NCBI RefSeq assembly: GCF_018798885.1
Contig: NZ_CP076361.1
Span: forward strand, 744,001 to 808,000
Reading direction: 5' to 3'
Source of the DNA: Gemmobacter fulvus
GTDB lineage: Bacteria > Pseudomonadota > Alphaproteobacteria > Rhodobacterales > Rhodobacteraceae
DNA: 64,000 nucleotides
The position numbers were made by a program, and so were the translations under genes. The stretch's first letter is position 1. Each line of letters starts with the position of its first letter. The notes under the pieces were generated by a model. The model saw only the letters and a list, made by a program, of their open reading frames with translations, searched no databases and was not told the DNA's origin. Below are positions 53,019 through 62,006 of this stretch, piece by piece.

Positions 53019-54080
53019 TCAGCCCACAGCGCGCAGGGCATCGACCAGCGCCTGCATGTCGGCGGGCAAAGGTGCCTCGAATTGCAGCTCTTCCCCGCTC
53101 AGCGGATGGATGAAGCCCAGTGTCGCGGCATGAAGCGCCTGACGCGGGAAGCCATTGGCCAGATCGGCAGCAGCCTCGCCCACCGCCTTGGGGGCCACCT
53201 TGCGTTTGCCGCCATAGGTCTGATCGCCGATCAACCCGTGCCCGGCATGGGCCATATGCACGCGGATCTGATGGGTGCGCCCGGTTTCCAGCCAGCAATC
53301 GACCAGGCTCGCCACCGGCGGCGTGCCATATTCCTCGACCACGCGGGCGCGGGTGATGGCATGGCGGCCTTCGTTCCAGACCACGGCCTGCCGCTGCCGG
53401 TCGGTCTTGTGGCGGGCCAGATGGGTGGCGATGCGCAGGATGCCCCCGGTCTCGAAGCTCGCCCCCTTGACGCCGCGCAGACGCGGATCCGCCGCCGAGG
53501 GCGCGCCATGCACCAGCGCGATGTAATGGCGGTTCACGGTATGCGCCTCGAACTGCGCGGCCAGCCCGTGATGCGCACGGTCGGATTTGGCCACCACCAG
53601 CAGGCCCGAGGTGTCCTTGTCGATCCGATGCACGATGCCGGGGCGCTTTTCGCCGCCCACGCCCGACAGGGTATCGCCGCAATGATACAGCAGCGCATTG
53701 ACCAGCGTGCCGGTATAGCTGCCCGGTGCCGGATGCACGACCATGCCCACCGCCTTGTTGACCACGATCAGGTCGGCATCTTCCCAGATCACCTCCAGCG
53801 GGATGTTTTCCGGCAGCGTGTCCACCTCGACTGCCTGCCCGATCACCAGATCGAACACCTCGCCTTCGCTGACTTTGGTCTTGGGGTCGGTGACGGCGGT
53901 GCCGTCGCGCAGCACCTTGCCCTCGGCAATCATCTTCATCAGCCGCGACCGCGACAGCGCCGCTTCCTCTGGCACCTCGCGCGTCAGCGCCTTATCAAGG
54001 CGGTCAGGCGGGGCCTCGCCGATCACCACACGCAGGGTGCCTTCGGGCAGGTCATCATCATCAGAAGGCAGGTGCGGCAT
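53019..54080 (-). CDS. rluD: 23S rRNA pseudouridine synthase, RluD family
   Basis: The 353-aa enzyme isomerises specific uridines of 23S rRNA helix 69. It has an N-terminal S4-like domain (RLDKALTREVP, SRSRLMKMIAEGKV), the catalytic Asp in GIVHRIDKDTSGLLVVAK and the ETGRTHQIRVHMAH motif. ATG 54080 overlaps the start of the divergent small membrane protein in the tetranucleotide CATG. Other RluA-family members are possible. Confidence 0.9.
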   Translation of the reverse strand: MPHLPSDDDDLPEGTLRVVIGEAPPDRLDKALTREVPEEAALSRSRLMKMIAEGKVLRDGTAVTDPKTKVSEGEVFDLVIGQAVEVDTLPENIPLEVIWEDADLIVVNKAVGMVVHPAPGSYTGTLVNALLYHCGDTLSGVGGEKRPGIVHRIDKDTSGLLVVAKSDRAHHGLAAQFEAHTVNRHYIALVHGAPSAADPRLRGVKGASFETGGILRIATHLARHKTDRQRQAVVWNEGRHAITRARVVEEYGTPPVASLVDCWLETGRTHQIRVHMAHAGHGLIGDQTYGGKRKVAPKAVGEAAADLANGFPRQALHAATLGFIHPLSGEELQFEAPLPADMQALVDALRAVG

Positions 54081-54103
54081 GGACGATACTCCCGAACAGA
54101 TCG
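54063..54103. promoter_or_regulatory. Divergent genes with overlapping start codons and reciprocal ribosome sites
   Basis: CATG at 54078-54081 contains both starts: CAT for rluD and ATG for the small membrane protein. The AAGGCAGG site of the plus gene lies within the first codons of rluD, and GGGAG for rluD lies within codons of the plus gene. Each transcript must begin inside the other gene. Confidence 0.7.
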
Positions 54104-54378
54104 AGCTGCCGCCCGGCCTGCGCTGGCTGAAAACGCTGGTGACGATCCTGACCGCCACCTTGATAATTGGCGTCATAACCATCGTAGGCCTGCTTGTCAC
54201 GCGGCTGCCGGGGGCAAGTGGCGTGGTGTTCCCCGAGGCGCTGGCGTTGCCCGCAGGCGTCACCGCTGAGGCGATCACCCATGGCAAGGGCTGGATCGGC
54301 GTGGTGTCCACCGATGGCCGCCTGTTCATCTTTGCCCCTGACGGCAGCTTGCGGCAGGAAATTTTGATCAAACCTTAA
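54079..54378 (+). CDS. Small single-helix membrane protein (DUF6476-like)
   Basis: The 99-aa protein has one membrane helix (LVTILTATLIIGVITIVGLLV, about 20-40) and a short extracytoplasmic beta-like tail (WIGVVSTDGRLFIFAPDGS). Its ATG overlaps the rluD start codon. It matches small alphaproteobacterial membrane proteins of unknown function found next to rluD. No operon partner. Confidence 0.7.
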   Translation: MDDTPEQIELPPGLRWLKTLVTILTATLIIGVITIVGLLVTRLPGASGVVFPEALALPAGVTAEAITHGKGWIGVVSTDGRLFIFAPDGSLRQEILIKP

Positions 54379-54464
54379 GGCGTTTGCGCCATGCGCATGG
54401 CGTATTCAGCACAGCCCTTTCGGCGCGGCCCGGTCAGCATGGCGAAAACCCGAAAGGATGTGCC

Positions 54465-55916
54465 ATGCTTGAAACCTATGGGGCGCAAGACGCCACGGAT
54501 CTGGCCGCGCTGGTGGCTTGCGGCGCGGTGACGCCCACCGAATTGCTGGATGCCGCCCTTGACGCCTGCGCGACGCTCAACCCGCAGATCAATGCCGTGG
54601 TGCTGCCGCAGGAGGCTGTAGCCCGGCAGGCAATCTCGGCGGGTCTGCCGCGCGGCCCGTTTCACGGCCTGCCCTTCCTGCTGAAGGATCTGGGCTGCGA
54701 GGCGGTGGCCTTTCCGTCGCACAATGGCTCTCGCCTGCTGGCCAATACCACCTATGACCGTGACAGCGCGATCTATGACCGTATCCGCGCGACGGGGGTG
54801 GTGACATGGGGCCGCACCACCAGCCCCGAAGGTGGCGTCGGTGCCGCCACCGAAGCGGCGGTCTATGGCGGGCCGACGCGCAACCCCTGGCATCTGGACC
54901 ATACGCCGGGCGGATCGTCGGGCGGGGCCGGGGCGGCGGTGGCCGCCGGGATCGTGCCCTTTGCGCATGGCTCGGATGGCGGCGGCTCGGTGCGGATCCC
55001 GGCAAGCTGCTGCGGCCTGTTCGGGTTCAAACCCACACGGGCGCGGCTGCCGGACGGGCCCTATGTCGGCGAAGGCTGGGCCGGCATGGCGATTGACGGC
55101 TTTCTGACCCATTCGGTGCGCGATACCGCCACGCTGCTGGATGCCTGTGCCGGGGCCGATGCAGGCGCGCCCTATCATGCACCGCCGCTGCTGCGCAGCC
55201 ATGCCGATGCCATCAGCCGCCCGCCACGCCGGTTGCGGGTGATGCTGGTGGAGGGCACCTTTACCGGCCAGGCGATTCACCCCGAGGTGGCGCAGGCGGT
55301 GCGCGAGGCCGCGCATCTGCTGGAACGCCTCGGCCATCAGGTGACGCCCGCCCTGCCCCAGGCCGATGTAGCGATGATGATGCGTGCCTGGACCGATATC
55401 GTCGGCGTCGGCACCGCCCTTGGCATCCGCAAGGCGCTCAAGGGGCGGGCACTGACCGAGGATCTGGTCGAAGGCATCGGACGCGGGGCCTGCGCCCATG
55501 CCGAAACGCTGCACCCGACCCGCTATCTGGAGGCGGTCGGCCAGATCCACAGTTTTGGCCGCCAGATGGCGGCGGTGTTCGATCCCGAACAGGGCGCAGG
55601 GTTTGACATCCTCCTGTCGGCCACGCTGGCCGAGCCGCCCGCCCGCATCGGGCGCTTTGCCCATCACAGCGACGATTACGTTGCTTATCGCACCGGGCCG
55701 GGCGGCATCTTTGAATATTCGCCCTTCTGCGCGGTGTTCAACGCCTCGGGACAGCCCGCCGCCTCGGTGCCGCTGGGCATGAGCGCCGCAGGCCTGCCGA
55801 TCGGCGTGCATCTGGCCGCCCGCTTTGGCGCGGATGAGGAATTGATCGCGCTTTGTGCAGAACTGGAAAAAGCCGCCCCCTGGACCGCCCGCAAAGCACC
55901 GCTTCGGGTAAAATGA
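54465..55916 (+). CDS. Amidase (amidase signature family), upstream copy
   Basis: This 483-aa enzyme has the Lys of FLLKDLG, the cis-Ser in [13 protein letters not shown] and the nucleophilic Ser in [16 protein letters not shown], the Ser-cisSer-Lys triad of the family. AAAGGATG precedes the ATG. It lies directly before the polyamine-type transporter genes, so its substrate may be an imported acylated amine or amide. The exact substrate is not deducible. Confidence 0.88.
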   Translation: MLETYGAQDATDLAALVACGAVTPTELLDAALDACATLNPQINAVVLPQEAVARQAISAGLPRGPFHGLPFLLKDLGCEAVAFPSHNGSRLLANTTYDRDSAIYDRIRATGVVTWGRTTSPEGGVGAATEAAVYGGPTRNPWHLDHTPGGSSGGAGAAVAAGIVPFAHGSDGGGSVRIPASCCGLFGFKPTRARLPDGPYVGEGWAGMAIDGFLTHSVRDTATLLDACAGADAGAPYHAPPLLRSHADAISRPPRRLRVMLVEGTFTGQAIHPEVAQAVREAAHLLERLGHQVTPALPQADVAMMMRAWTDIVGVGTALGIRKALKGRALTEDLVEGIGRGACAHAETLHPTRYLEAVGQIHSFGRQMAAVFDPEQGAGFDILLSATLAEPPARIGRFAHHSDDYVAYRTGPGGIFEYSPFCAVFNASGQPAASVPLGMSAAGLPIGVHLAARFGADEELIALCAELEKAAPWTARKAPLRVK

Positions 55917-55921
55917 CTTGC

Positions 55922-55949
55922 TTCGCAGGAATAAGCCGGAAAATATGAT
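55922..55949 (+). promoter_or_regulatory. Probable promoter of the potABCD-like operon
   Basis: TTCGCA (55922-55927) and TATGAT (55944-55949) are separated by 16 bases, about 45 bases ahead of the ATPase gene. This would give the transporter its own transcript, separate from the amidase. Confidence 0.4.
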
Positions 55950-55995
55950 CAAAAATAGCCTGTGAATCACCACAGCGCAGCAAGGGGGACCGGCT

Positions 55996-57063
55996 TTGAC
56001 GGAAATCGCGATTGAGGCCCGCAATGCGGTAAAGGCCTTTGGTCAGGGTGGCGTGGCGGTGCGGGCGCTGGATGATGTGTCGGTGCAGATCCGCAAGGGC
56101 GAGTTCTTTACCCTGCTCGGCCCCTCGGGCTGCGGCAAGACCACGCTCTTGCGGCTGATCGCCGGGTTTGAAACCCCGACCTCGGGGCAGATCCTGCTCG
56201 ACGGGCAAGACATCACCCATCTGCCGCCGAACAGGCGCCCGGTGAACACGGTGTTTCAAAGCTATGCGCTGTTTCCGCATCTGACCGTGGCGCAAAATAT
56301 CGGCTTTGGTCTGGAAATGCAGGGCAAACCCCGCGCCGAGGTGAAGGCCACCGTGGCGCGGATGCTGGCGCTGGTACGGCTGGAGCCGATGGCCGAGCGC
56401 AAGACCTCGCAGCTGTCGGGCGGGCAACAACAGCGTGTGGCGCTGGCCCGCGCGCTGGCCCCGCAACCGAAGGTGCTGCTGCTGGACGAACCGCTGTCGG
56501 CGCTGGATCTGAAGCTGCGCAAGGAAATGCAGGTGGAGCTGAAGCGCCTGCAAACCGAAACCGGCATCACCTTCATCTTCGTGACCCATGATCAGGAAGA
56601 AGCCCTGACGATGAGCGACCGTATCGGCGTGATGAGCGCGGGCAAGATCCAGCAGATCGGTGCCCCGCGCGAAATCTATACCCGCCCCACCAACCGCTTT
56701 GTCGCTAGTTTCATCGGCGAGACCAACTTCCTGCCCGCCACCGTGTCGCATGGGCATGTGACCCTGAAGGCCGGCAGCCGGATCCACGCCGGCAATGCCC
56801 ATCGCCACAGCGGTGATTTCACGGTGGCCGTGCGCCCGGAGCATGTGCGCATCGTCGCCGCCCATACCGAGGGCGCGATCCCGGCGACCATCCGCAATCT
56901 GGTCTATTTCGGCACCGACACGCATTACCACATGGAGCTGAGCGACGGTTCCGAAGTGGTGGCGCGGCTGCAAAGCCAGAGCGCGGACGAGGCCGGGCTG
57001 TCGCCGGGCAGCGCAGTGGGGCTGACCTTTGCCGAAGGCTCGGCCCGCGTGCTGGAGCATTGA
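55996..57063 (+). CDS. Polyamine-type ABC transporter ATPase (PotA-like)
   Basis: The 355-aa protein energises uptake through the following permeases. It shows Walker [10 protein letters not shown], signature [15 protein letters not shown], Walker [14 protein letters not shown] and the C-terminal TOBE domain of the spermidine/putrescine class. The TTG start at 55996 follows AAGGGGG 8 bases upstream. It is followed after two bases by the permease gene. Confidence 0.92.
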   Translation: MTEIAIEARNAVKAFGQGGVAVRALDDVSVQIRKGEFFTLLGPSGCGKTTLLRLIAGFETPTSGQILLDGQDITHLPPNRRPVNTVFQSYALFPHLTVAQNIGFGLEMQGKPRAEVKATVARMLALVRLEPMAERKTSQLSGGQQQRVALARALAPQPKVLLLDEPLSALDLKLRKEMQVELKRLQTETGITFIFVTHDQEEALTMSDRIGVMSAGKIQQIGAPREIYTRPTNRFVASFIGETNFLPATVSHGHVTLKAGSRIHAGNAHRHSGDFTVAVRPEHVRIVAAHTEGAIPATIRNLVYFGTDTHYHMELSDGSEVVARLQSQSADEAGLSPGSAVGLTFAEGSARVLEH

Positions 57064-57065
57064 GC

Positions 57066-57974
57066 ATGAGCGCAGAATCCGACGCCCGCGCGGCGAAAAC
57101 CCGCAATGCCTGGGCGCTATCGGCCCCGGCGCTGATCCTGCTGACGGTTGCCGCCGCCGGGCCGCTGCTGATCGTTCTGACCTATTCGTTTCTCAGCCCC
57201 GGCAAATACGGCAATGTGGAATGGGTGTTCAGCCTCGATGGCTGGCGCGGCATCCTCTATACCAAGGACATCTTCGACGAGACGCTGAAACTCGCCGATG
57301 CGCATCTCACGATTTTCTGGCGCTCGGTCAAACTGTCGCTGCTGACCACGCTCATCACCTTTGCCGTCGGCTTTCCAACCGCCTGGTTCATCGCCACCCG
57401 CCCGCCAAAGGCCCGCGCGCTGTGGCTGTTTCTGATCACCATCCCGTTCTGGACCAATCTGCTGATCCGCACCTTCGCGATCAACGAGGTGATCCGCAAC
57501 GAAGGGCTGATGAACACCGTTCTGATCTGGTCGGGTCTGATCGACCGGCCCATCGCCATCATCTATACCGATGTCGCGGTGCTGATCGGCATGGCCTATG
57601 TCTATCTGCCGCTGATGGTGCTGCCGCTGTTCGCCGCGATTGACCGCTTCGACATGCGGCTGCTGGAGGCAGGCTATGATCTGTATGCCAGCCGTCTGGC
57701 CGTGCTGCGCCGGGTGATCCTGCCGATTGTGAAGCCCGGTATCGTGGCCGGGTCGATCCTCGTGTTTGTGCCCAGCCTCGGGGCCTATGTCACCCCGCGG
57801 GTTCTGGGGGGTGGCAAGAACATGATGATCGGCAATTTCATCGAATTGCAGTTCGGGCAGGGGCGCAACTGGCCCTTGGGGGCGGCGCTGTCGATGACGC
57901 TGCTGATGATCGTGATGGTGGCGCTGCTGGTCTATGTGCGCGCGGCGAACAAGGGGAGCAACCCGCATGGCTGA
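57066..57974 (+). CDS. Polyamine-type ABC permease (PotB-like)
   Basis: The 302-aa inner-membrane permease has about six segments and the EAA-like loop LEAGYDLYASRLAVLRRVILP. ATG 57066 is eight bases after GGAG; a TTG at 57060 is possible. It overlaps the next permease by eight bases. Confidence 0.9.
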   Translation: MSAESDARAAKTRNAWALSAPALILLTVAAAGPLLIVLTYSFLSPGKYGNVEWVFSLDGWRGILYTKDIFDETLKLADAHLTIFWRSVKLSLLTTLITFAVGFPTAWFIATRPPKARALWLFLITIPFWTNLLIRTFAINEVIRNEGLMNTVLIWSGLIDRPIAIIYTDVAVLIGMAYVYLPLMVLPLFAAIDRFDMRLLEAGYDLYASRLAVLRRVILPIVKPGIVAGSILVFVPSLGAYVTPRVLGGGKNMMIGNFIELQFGQGRNWPLGAALSMTLLMIVMVALLVYVRAANKGSNPHG

Positions 57975-58770
57975 GCGCAATTTTTCGGCCACGCGCCTGC
58001 CCGGCTTTGGCCTGATCGCCGTCATGGCCTTTGTGGCGCTCTATCTGCCGATCTTCACCCTGGTGGCCTATGCTTTCAACTCCGGCACCTCGATCGCTGT
58101 CTGGGAAGGCGTGTCGCTGCACTGGTTCAGCAAGGCCTGGGAGAATGAGGCGGTCAAGGCGGCGACGCTGCGCTCGCTGGGCATTGCCTTCTGTGCCAGC
58201 GTGATCGCCACCTCTGCCGCCACGATGGCCGCCCTTGGCACCACCCGGCGCGCCGCCTTCAAGGGGCAGACCTTCATCTATGTGATGATCAACCAACCGC
58301 TGATGGTGCCCGAAATCGTCACCGCCGTGGCGCTGCTGATCTTTTTCGGCGTGGTCAAGGCCTGGACCGGCTATCAGGGGCTTGGGTATCTGATCCTCGC
58401 CCATTCGGCCTTCTGCATCCCCTTTGCCTATCTGCCGATCCGCGCGCGGCTGGAGGGGATGGACCTGAGCCTCGAGACGGCCGCCGCCGATCTTTACGCA
58501 GGCAGCTGGCAGACCTTCCGGTTTGTCACCCTGCCCTTGCTGCTGCCGGGTATTCTGGCAGGGGCGATGCTGGCCTTCGTGATCAGCCTTGATGATGTGG
58601 TGATCACCGAATTCGTGAAGTCCGGCGGGCAGGATACCTTGCCCACCTATATGCTGGGCCAGATGCGCCGGGCCATCACCCCCGAGGTCAACGCCATCTC
58701 CACCGGCCTGCTGGCGCTGACCGTGCTGTTGCTGACCGCCTTTTTCCTGCTGACCCGCAAGAAGGGCTGA
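57967..58770 (+). CDS. Polyamine-type ABC permease (PotC-like)
   Basis: This 267-aa second permease has six hydrophobic segments and the EAA loop ETAAADLYAGSWQTFRFVTLP, then ISLDDVVITEFV, a block characteristic of PotC. The start overlaps PotB-like, implying coupled synthesis of the two channel subunits. Confidence 0.92.
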   Translation: MAERNFSATRLPGFGLIAVMAFVALYLPIFTLVAYAFNSGTSIAVWEGVSLHWFSKAWENEAVKAATLRSLGIAFCASVIATSAATMAALGTTRRAAFKGQTFIYVMINQPLMVPEIVTAVALLIFFGVVKAWTGYQGLGYLILAHSAFCIPFAYLPIRARLEGMDLSLETAAADLYAGSWQTFRFVTLPLLLPGILAGAMLAFVISLDDVVITEFVKSGGQDTLPTYMLGQMRRAITPEVNAISTGLLALTVLLLTAFFLLTRKKG

Positions 58771-58829
58771 CCCCGATCCTACCCAAAAAGACTGCCACCA
58801 AAGACAACAAAACCAACAAGGAGAGTATG

Positions 58830-59855
58830 ATGAAACATCTGTTGAGTGCCGCCGCCGTGCTGCTGGCCACCACCAGCCTCGGCCATGCCGAAGGCACGCT
58901 GCAACTGTTCAACTGGGGCAATTACACCAGCCCGGAACTGCTGGCGAAATTCGAAAAAGAGACCGGGATCAAGGTCACTGTCACCGATTACGACAGCAAT
59001 GATACCGCGCTGGCCAAGATCGAGGCGGGCGGGCATGGGTTCGACATCGTGGTGCCCTCGGCCAATTATGTGCCGATCTTTGTCGAAAAGGGCCTGCTGC
59101 AAGAGCTGGATCTGACCAAGCTGCCCAATCACGGCAATATCGCGCCGGAATGGCAGAACGTCGATTGGGACGCCGGGCGCAAATTCACCATTCCGTGGCA
59201 ATGGGGCTCGACCGGGATTGCCGTCAACACCAAGGTCTATGGCGGCGACATCCACACCTCGGCGGTGTTTCTGGAGGTTCCGGCAGAGTTGAAGGGCAAG
59301 ATCAACGTCGTGCCCGAAATGAACGATATCGTGAACCTTGCGGTGATGTATGCGGGCGGGCAGCCCTGTTCTGAAGATACCGAAGTGCTGAAAAAGGCGC
59401 GGGATCTGCTGCTGGCGGCCAAGCCCGACTGGATCAGCATGGATTACGGTGCCACCGAGAAACTGTCGAACAATGACTGGGCGGCCTCGGTCAACTGGAA
59501 CGGATCGACCATGCGTGCCCGCCTTGCCAATGCGGATGTGGCCTATGGCTATCCGAAAGAGGGTTATCCGCTGTTCATGGATTCGGCAGGCATCCTGAAA
59601 GACGCGCAGAATGTGGAAGAGGCCTACAAGTTCCTCGACTTCGTGATGGTGCCGGAAAATGCCGCCATGATTTCGGCCTTTGCGCGCTATGCCAATGGCA
59701 TTGCCGGATCGGAAGCCTTCATGCCGGAAGACATGAAGACCGCGCCCGAAGTGGTGATCCCCGAGGAATTCAAGGCCTCGGGCGTGTTCCTGCCCACCTG
59801 TGCGGGCAAATCGCAGGAATACATCACTGCGATCTGGACCGAGTTGCAGAAGTAA
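58830..59855 (+). CDS. Polyamine-type ABC transporter periplasmic binding protein (PotD-like)
   Basis: The 341-aa protein has a signal peptide (about 1-20, TTSLGHA) and the spermidine/putrescine-binding fold (LQLFNWGNYTSPELLAKFEK, GFDIVVPSANYV, PWQWGSTGIAVNT). AAGGAG lies six bases before ATG 58830. The substrate may be putrescine, spermidine or a related amine. It is followed by a second amidase gene. Confidence 0.92.
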   Translation: MKHLLSAAAVLLATTSLGHAEGTLQLFNWGNYTSPELLAKFEKETGIKVTVTDYDSNDTALAKIEAGGHGFDIVVPSANYVPIFVEKGLLQELDLTKLPNHGNIAPEWQNVDWDAGRKFTIPWQWGSTGIAVNTKVYGGDIHTSAVFLEVPAELKGKINVVPEMNDIVNLAVMYAGGQPCSEDTEVLKKARDLLLAAKPDWISMDYGATEKLSNNDWAASVNWNGSTMRARLANADVAYGYPKEGYPLFMDSAGILKDAQNVEEAYKFLDFVMVPENAAMISAFARYANGIAGSEAFMPEDMKTAPEVVIPEEFKASGVFLPTCAGKSQEYITAIWTELQK

Positions 59856-59863
59856 GTGGCACA

Positions 59864-59908
59864 GGGTCGCGTCACGGACGCGGCCCTTGGGCGGGGGGCA
59901 TTGCCCCC
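59864..59908. terminator. Two hairpins after the potD-like gene
   Basis: GGGTCGCGTC pairs with GACGCGGCCC (59864-59873, 59877-59886; one G-U pair), and GGGGGC with GCCCCC (59894-59899, 59903-59908). They lie in the 89-base gap before the second amidase and may reduce readthrough. Confidence 0.45.
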
Positions 59909-59944
59909 TACCCCCCAAATATCCCGATCAGAGGCAAGGGCACT

Positions 59945-61372
59945 ATGGCAGAGCTTTCGGACCTGAGCGCCTCTGATCTGGCGCGCAAGATTGCGGCCCG
60001 GCAGGTTTCGCCGGTGGAGGTGATGGTAACCTGTCTGGCGCGGATCGCTGAGGTGAATGGTGCAGTGAATGCGGTGGTCAGCCTGCGCGATACCGAAGCG
60101 CTGATGGCCGAGGCGCGCGCCGCAGAGGCCGCCCCGGCACAGGGCTGGTTGCACGGCATACCCTTCGCGGTGAAGGATCTGGTTGCGGTCAAAGGGCTGC
60201 GCAGCACCTATGGCTCGCCGCTGTTTGCCGATTTCGTGCCTGCGGCAGATGATCTGGTGGCTGCCCGGCTGCGGGCCGCCGGGGCGATTTTCATCGGCAA
60301 GACCAATACACCGGAATGGGGCCATGGCAGCCATTCCTTCAATCCGCTGTTCGGGGTGACGCGCAACCCCTATGACCTGACGCGCACCGCAGGCGGATCG
60401 TCGGGCGGGGCGGCGGCGGCGCTGGCCGCGCGCATGGTGCCGGTGGCCGATGGCAGCGACATGATGGGCAGCCTGCGCAACCCGGCGGCCTTCTGCAACA
60501 TCTATGGCTTCCGCCCGACCTGGGGCCTCGTGCCCGGCGATGCGGTCGGCGACACCTTTCTGGCGACGCTCGCCACCGAAGGGCCGATGGGCCGCACGGT
60601 GGAGGATGTGGCGCGGCTGCTGACGGTGCTGGCGGGTGAAAATCCCGAAGTGCCGTTCGGGCGCCCGGCGGAGGACTATGCCAGCCAGCTCCACACGGAT
60701 CTGCGCGGCAAGCGCATCGGCTGGCTGGGCGACTGGGGCGGCGCCTATCCTTGCGAGCCGGGCATTCTGGCGCAATGCGAGGCGGGCCTGCGGGTGCTGG
60801 AGGATCAGGGCGCGGTGGTGGAACCGCTCGCCCCGCCCTTCCCGGCGGAAAAGCTGTGGGAGGCCTGGGTGACGCTGCGCGCCATGCTGAACGCCGGGGC
60901 CAAGGGCATGTGGCGCGACGATCCGGCAAAATGGGCGCTGCTTAAACCGGAAACCCAGTGGGAAATCGAACAGGGCATGGGGCTGTCGGCGGTGGCGGTC
61001 CATGCGGCCAGCGGGATCCGGTCACGCTGGTATGCCCGTGCGGCCAAGCTGTTCCGGCAGTATGACGCGCTGGTGATGCCCGCAGCGCAGGTCTGGCCCT
61101 TTGCCGCAGACTGGCGCTGGCCCGAGACGATCAATGGCCGGGCGATGGACAGCTATCACCGCTGGATGGAGGTTGTCGTGCCGGTCAGCCTGATCGGCCT
61201 GCCCAGCCTTGCCGTGCCCTGCGGCTTTGGCCCGCAAGGCCTGCCGATGGGGATGCAGATCATCGGCCCGACCGGCGCGGACGCGCGGATTCTGGCGATG
61301 GGCCAATGTTATCATCAGGCAACCGACTGGCCGGGCCAGCGCCCGCCGCCTAGCCCTGCGGCGCGCAGGTGA
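59945..61372 (+). CDS. Amidase (amidase signature family), downstream copy
   Basis: The 475-aa enzyme has the Lys of FAVKDLVAVKG, the cis-Ser in TRTAGGSSGGAAAAL and the nucleophile Ser in DGSDMMGSLRNPAAFCN. It differs from the copy at 54465-55916 in sequence around the nucleophile (MMGS versus GGGS), so it is not a recent duplicate. The flanking of a PotABCD transporter by two amidases suggests catabolism of amidated or acylated amines. Its 3' end overlaps the next gene by 23 bases convergently. Confidence 0.9.
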   Translation: MAELSDLSASDLARKIAARQVSPVEVMVTCLARIAEVNGAVNAVVSLRDTEALMAEARAAEAAPAQGWLHGIPFAVKDLVAVKGLRSTYGSPLFADFVPAADDLVAARLRAAGAIFIGKTNTPEWGHGSHSFNPLFGVTRNPYDLTRTAGGSSGGAAAALAARMVPVADGSDMMGSLRNPAAFCNIYGFRPTWGLVPGDAVGDTFLATLATEGPMGRTVEDVARLLTVLAGENPEVPFGRPAEDYASQLHTDLRGKRIGWLGDWGGAYPCEPGILAQCEAGLRVLEDQGAVVEPLAPPFPAEKLWEAWVTLRAMLNAGAKGMWRDDPAKWALLKPETQWEIEQGMGLSAVAVHAASGIRSRWYARAAKLFRQYDALVMPAAQVWPFAADWRWPETINGRAMDSYHRWMEVVVPVSLIGLPSLAVPCGFGPQGLPMGMQIIGPTGADARILAMGQCYHQATDWPGQRPPPSPAARR

Positions 61373-61859
61373 AGGTGGTGAACAGGTTCGGCCCCGACAG
61401 GATCAGCCCCGTGCCATCCAGCTGTGCCTGCGCAGAATTGAGCGGGCCTTGGGTAAAGCTGATCACATCGGCACTGTGGCGCAGCCAGGTGCCGCTGATG
61501 CCATATTGATCGCGGTAGGTGCCGCCTTCGGTGATCTCCACCGGGAAACCATCCGCCACGCCTTGCGGATCGGTGCAGGCATAGGTGCCCAGCGCCACCA
61601 TCTCGCCCGCCCCGCCCGCATCGCTGGCCCGCGTCAGGATCTCGACCGGGGCCACCGTCATATCGCCATCCGGCAGGCGCACGATGCACATGCCTGCCGC
61701 ATCAGCCTCGATCACGCCCGGCTGCGGCGTGCCGCCCGCCACGATCACCTCGACTCCGACCTCGCAGGCGGTCAGCGGCCCGATGCCGGGGGTTGCAAGC
61801 CCAGGCAGCGGCAGCAGGCCAAGGGTCAGCGCAAACGCGCAATGGCGATACAACGTCAT
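61350..61859 (-). CDS. Secreted protein of unknown function
   Basis: The 169-aa protein has a signal peptide (about 1-22, LPGLATP) and a mature region with four cysteines spread as two potential disulfides (TACEV, GMCIV, YACTD, TFTCAP) and mostly beta-type sequence. I do not recognise it. It converges on the amidase gene, overlapping it by 23 bases. Confidence 0.65.
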   Translation of the reverse strand: MTLYRHCAFALTLGLLPLPGLATPGIGPLTACEVGVEVIVAGGTPQPGVIEADAAGMCIVRLPDGDMTVAPVEILTRASDAGGAGEMVALGTYACTDPQGVADGFPVEITEGGTYRDQYGISGTWLRHSADVISFTQGPLNSAQAQLDGTGLILSGPNLFTTFTCAPQG

Positions 61860-62006
61860 GAAAAAGGCTCCGTCCCTACTCTATACGCGGAAAGGATGCC
61901 AAGCAGGCCCGCGTTTGACCAGAGCAAAACCGCCAGTCGGGCGACCGGGCTTGCCTGCCTGCGCAGCCGGGCCTATGCACATGCGCAGAATGTGAAAGGA
62001 TGATCC

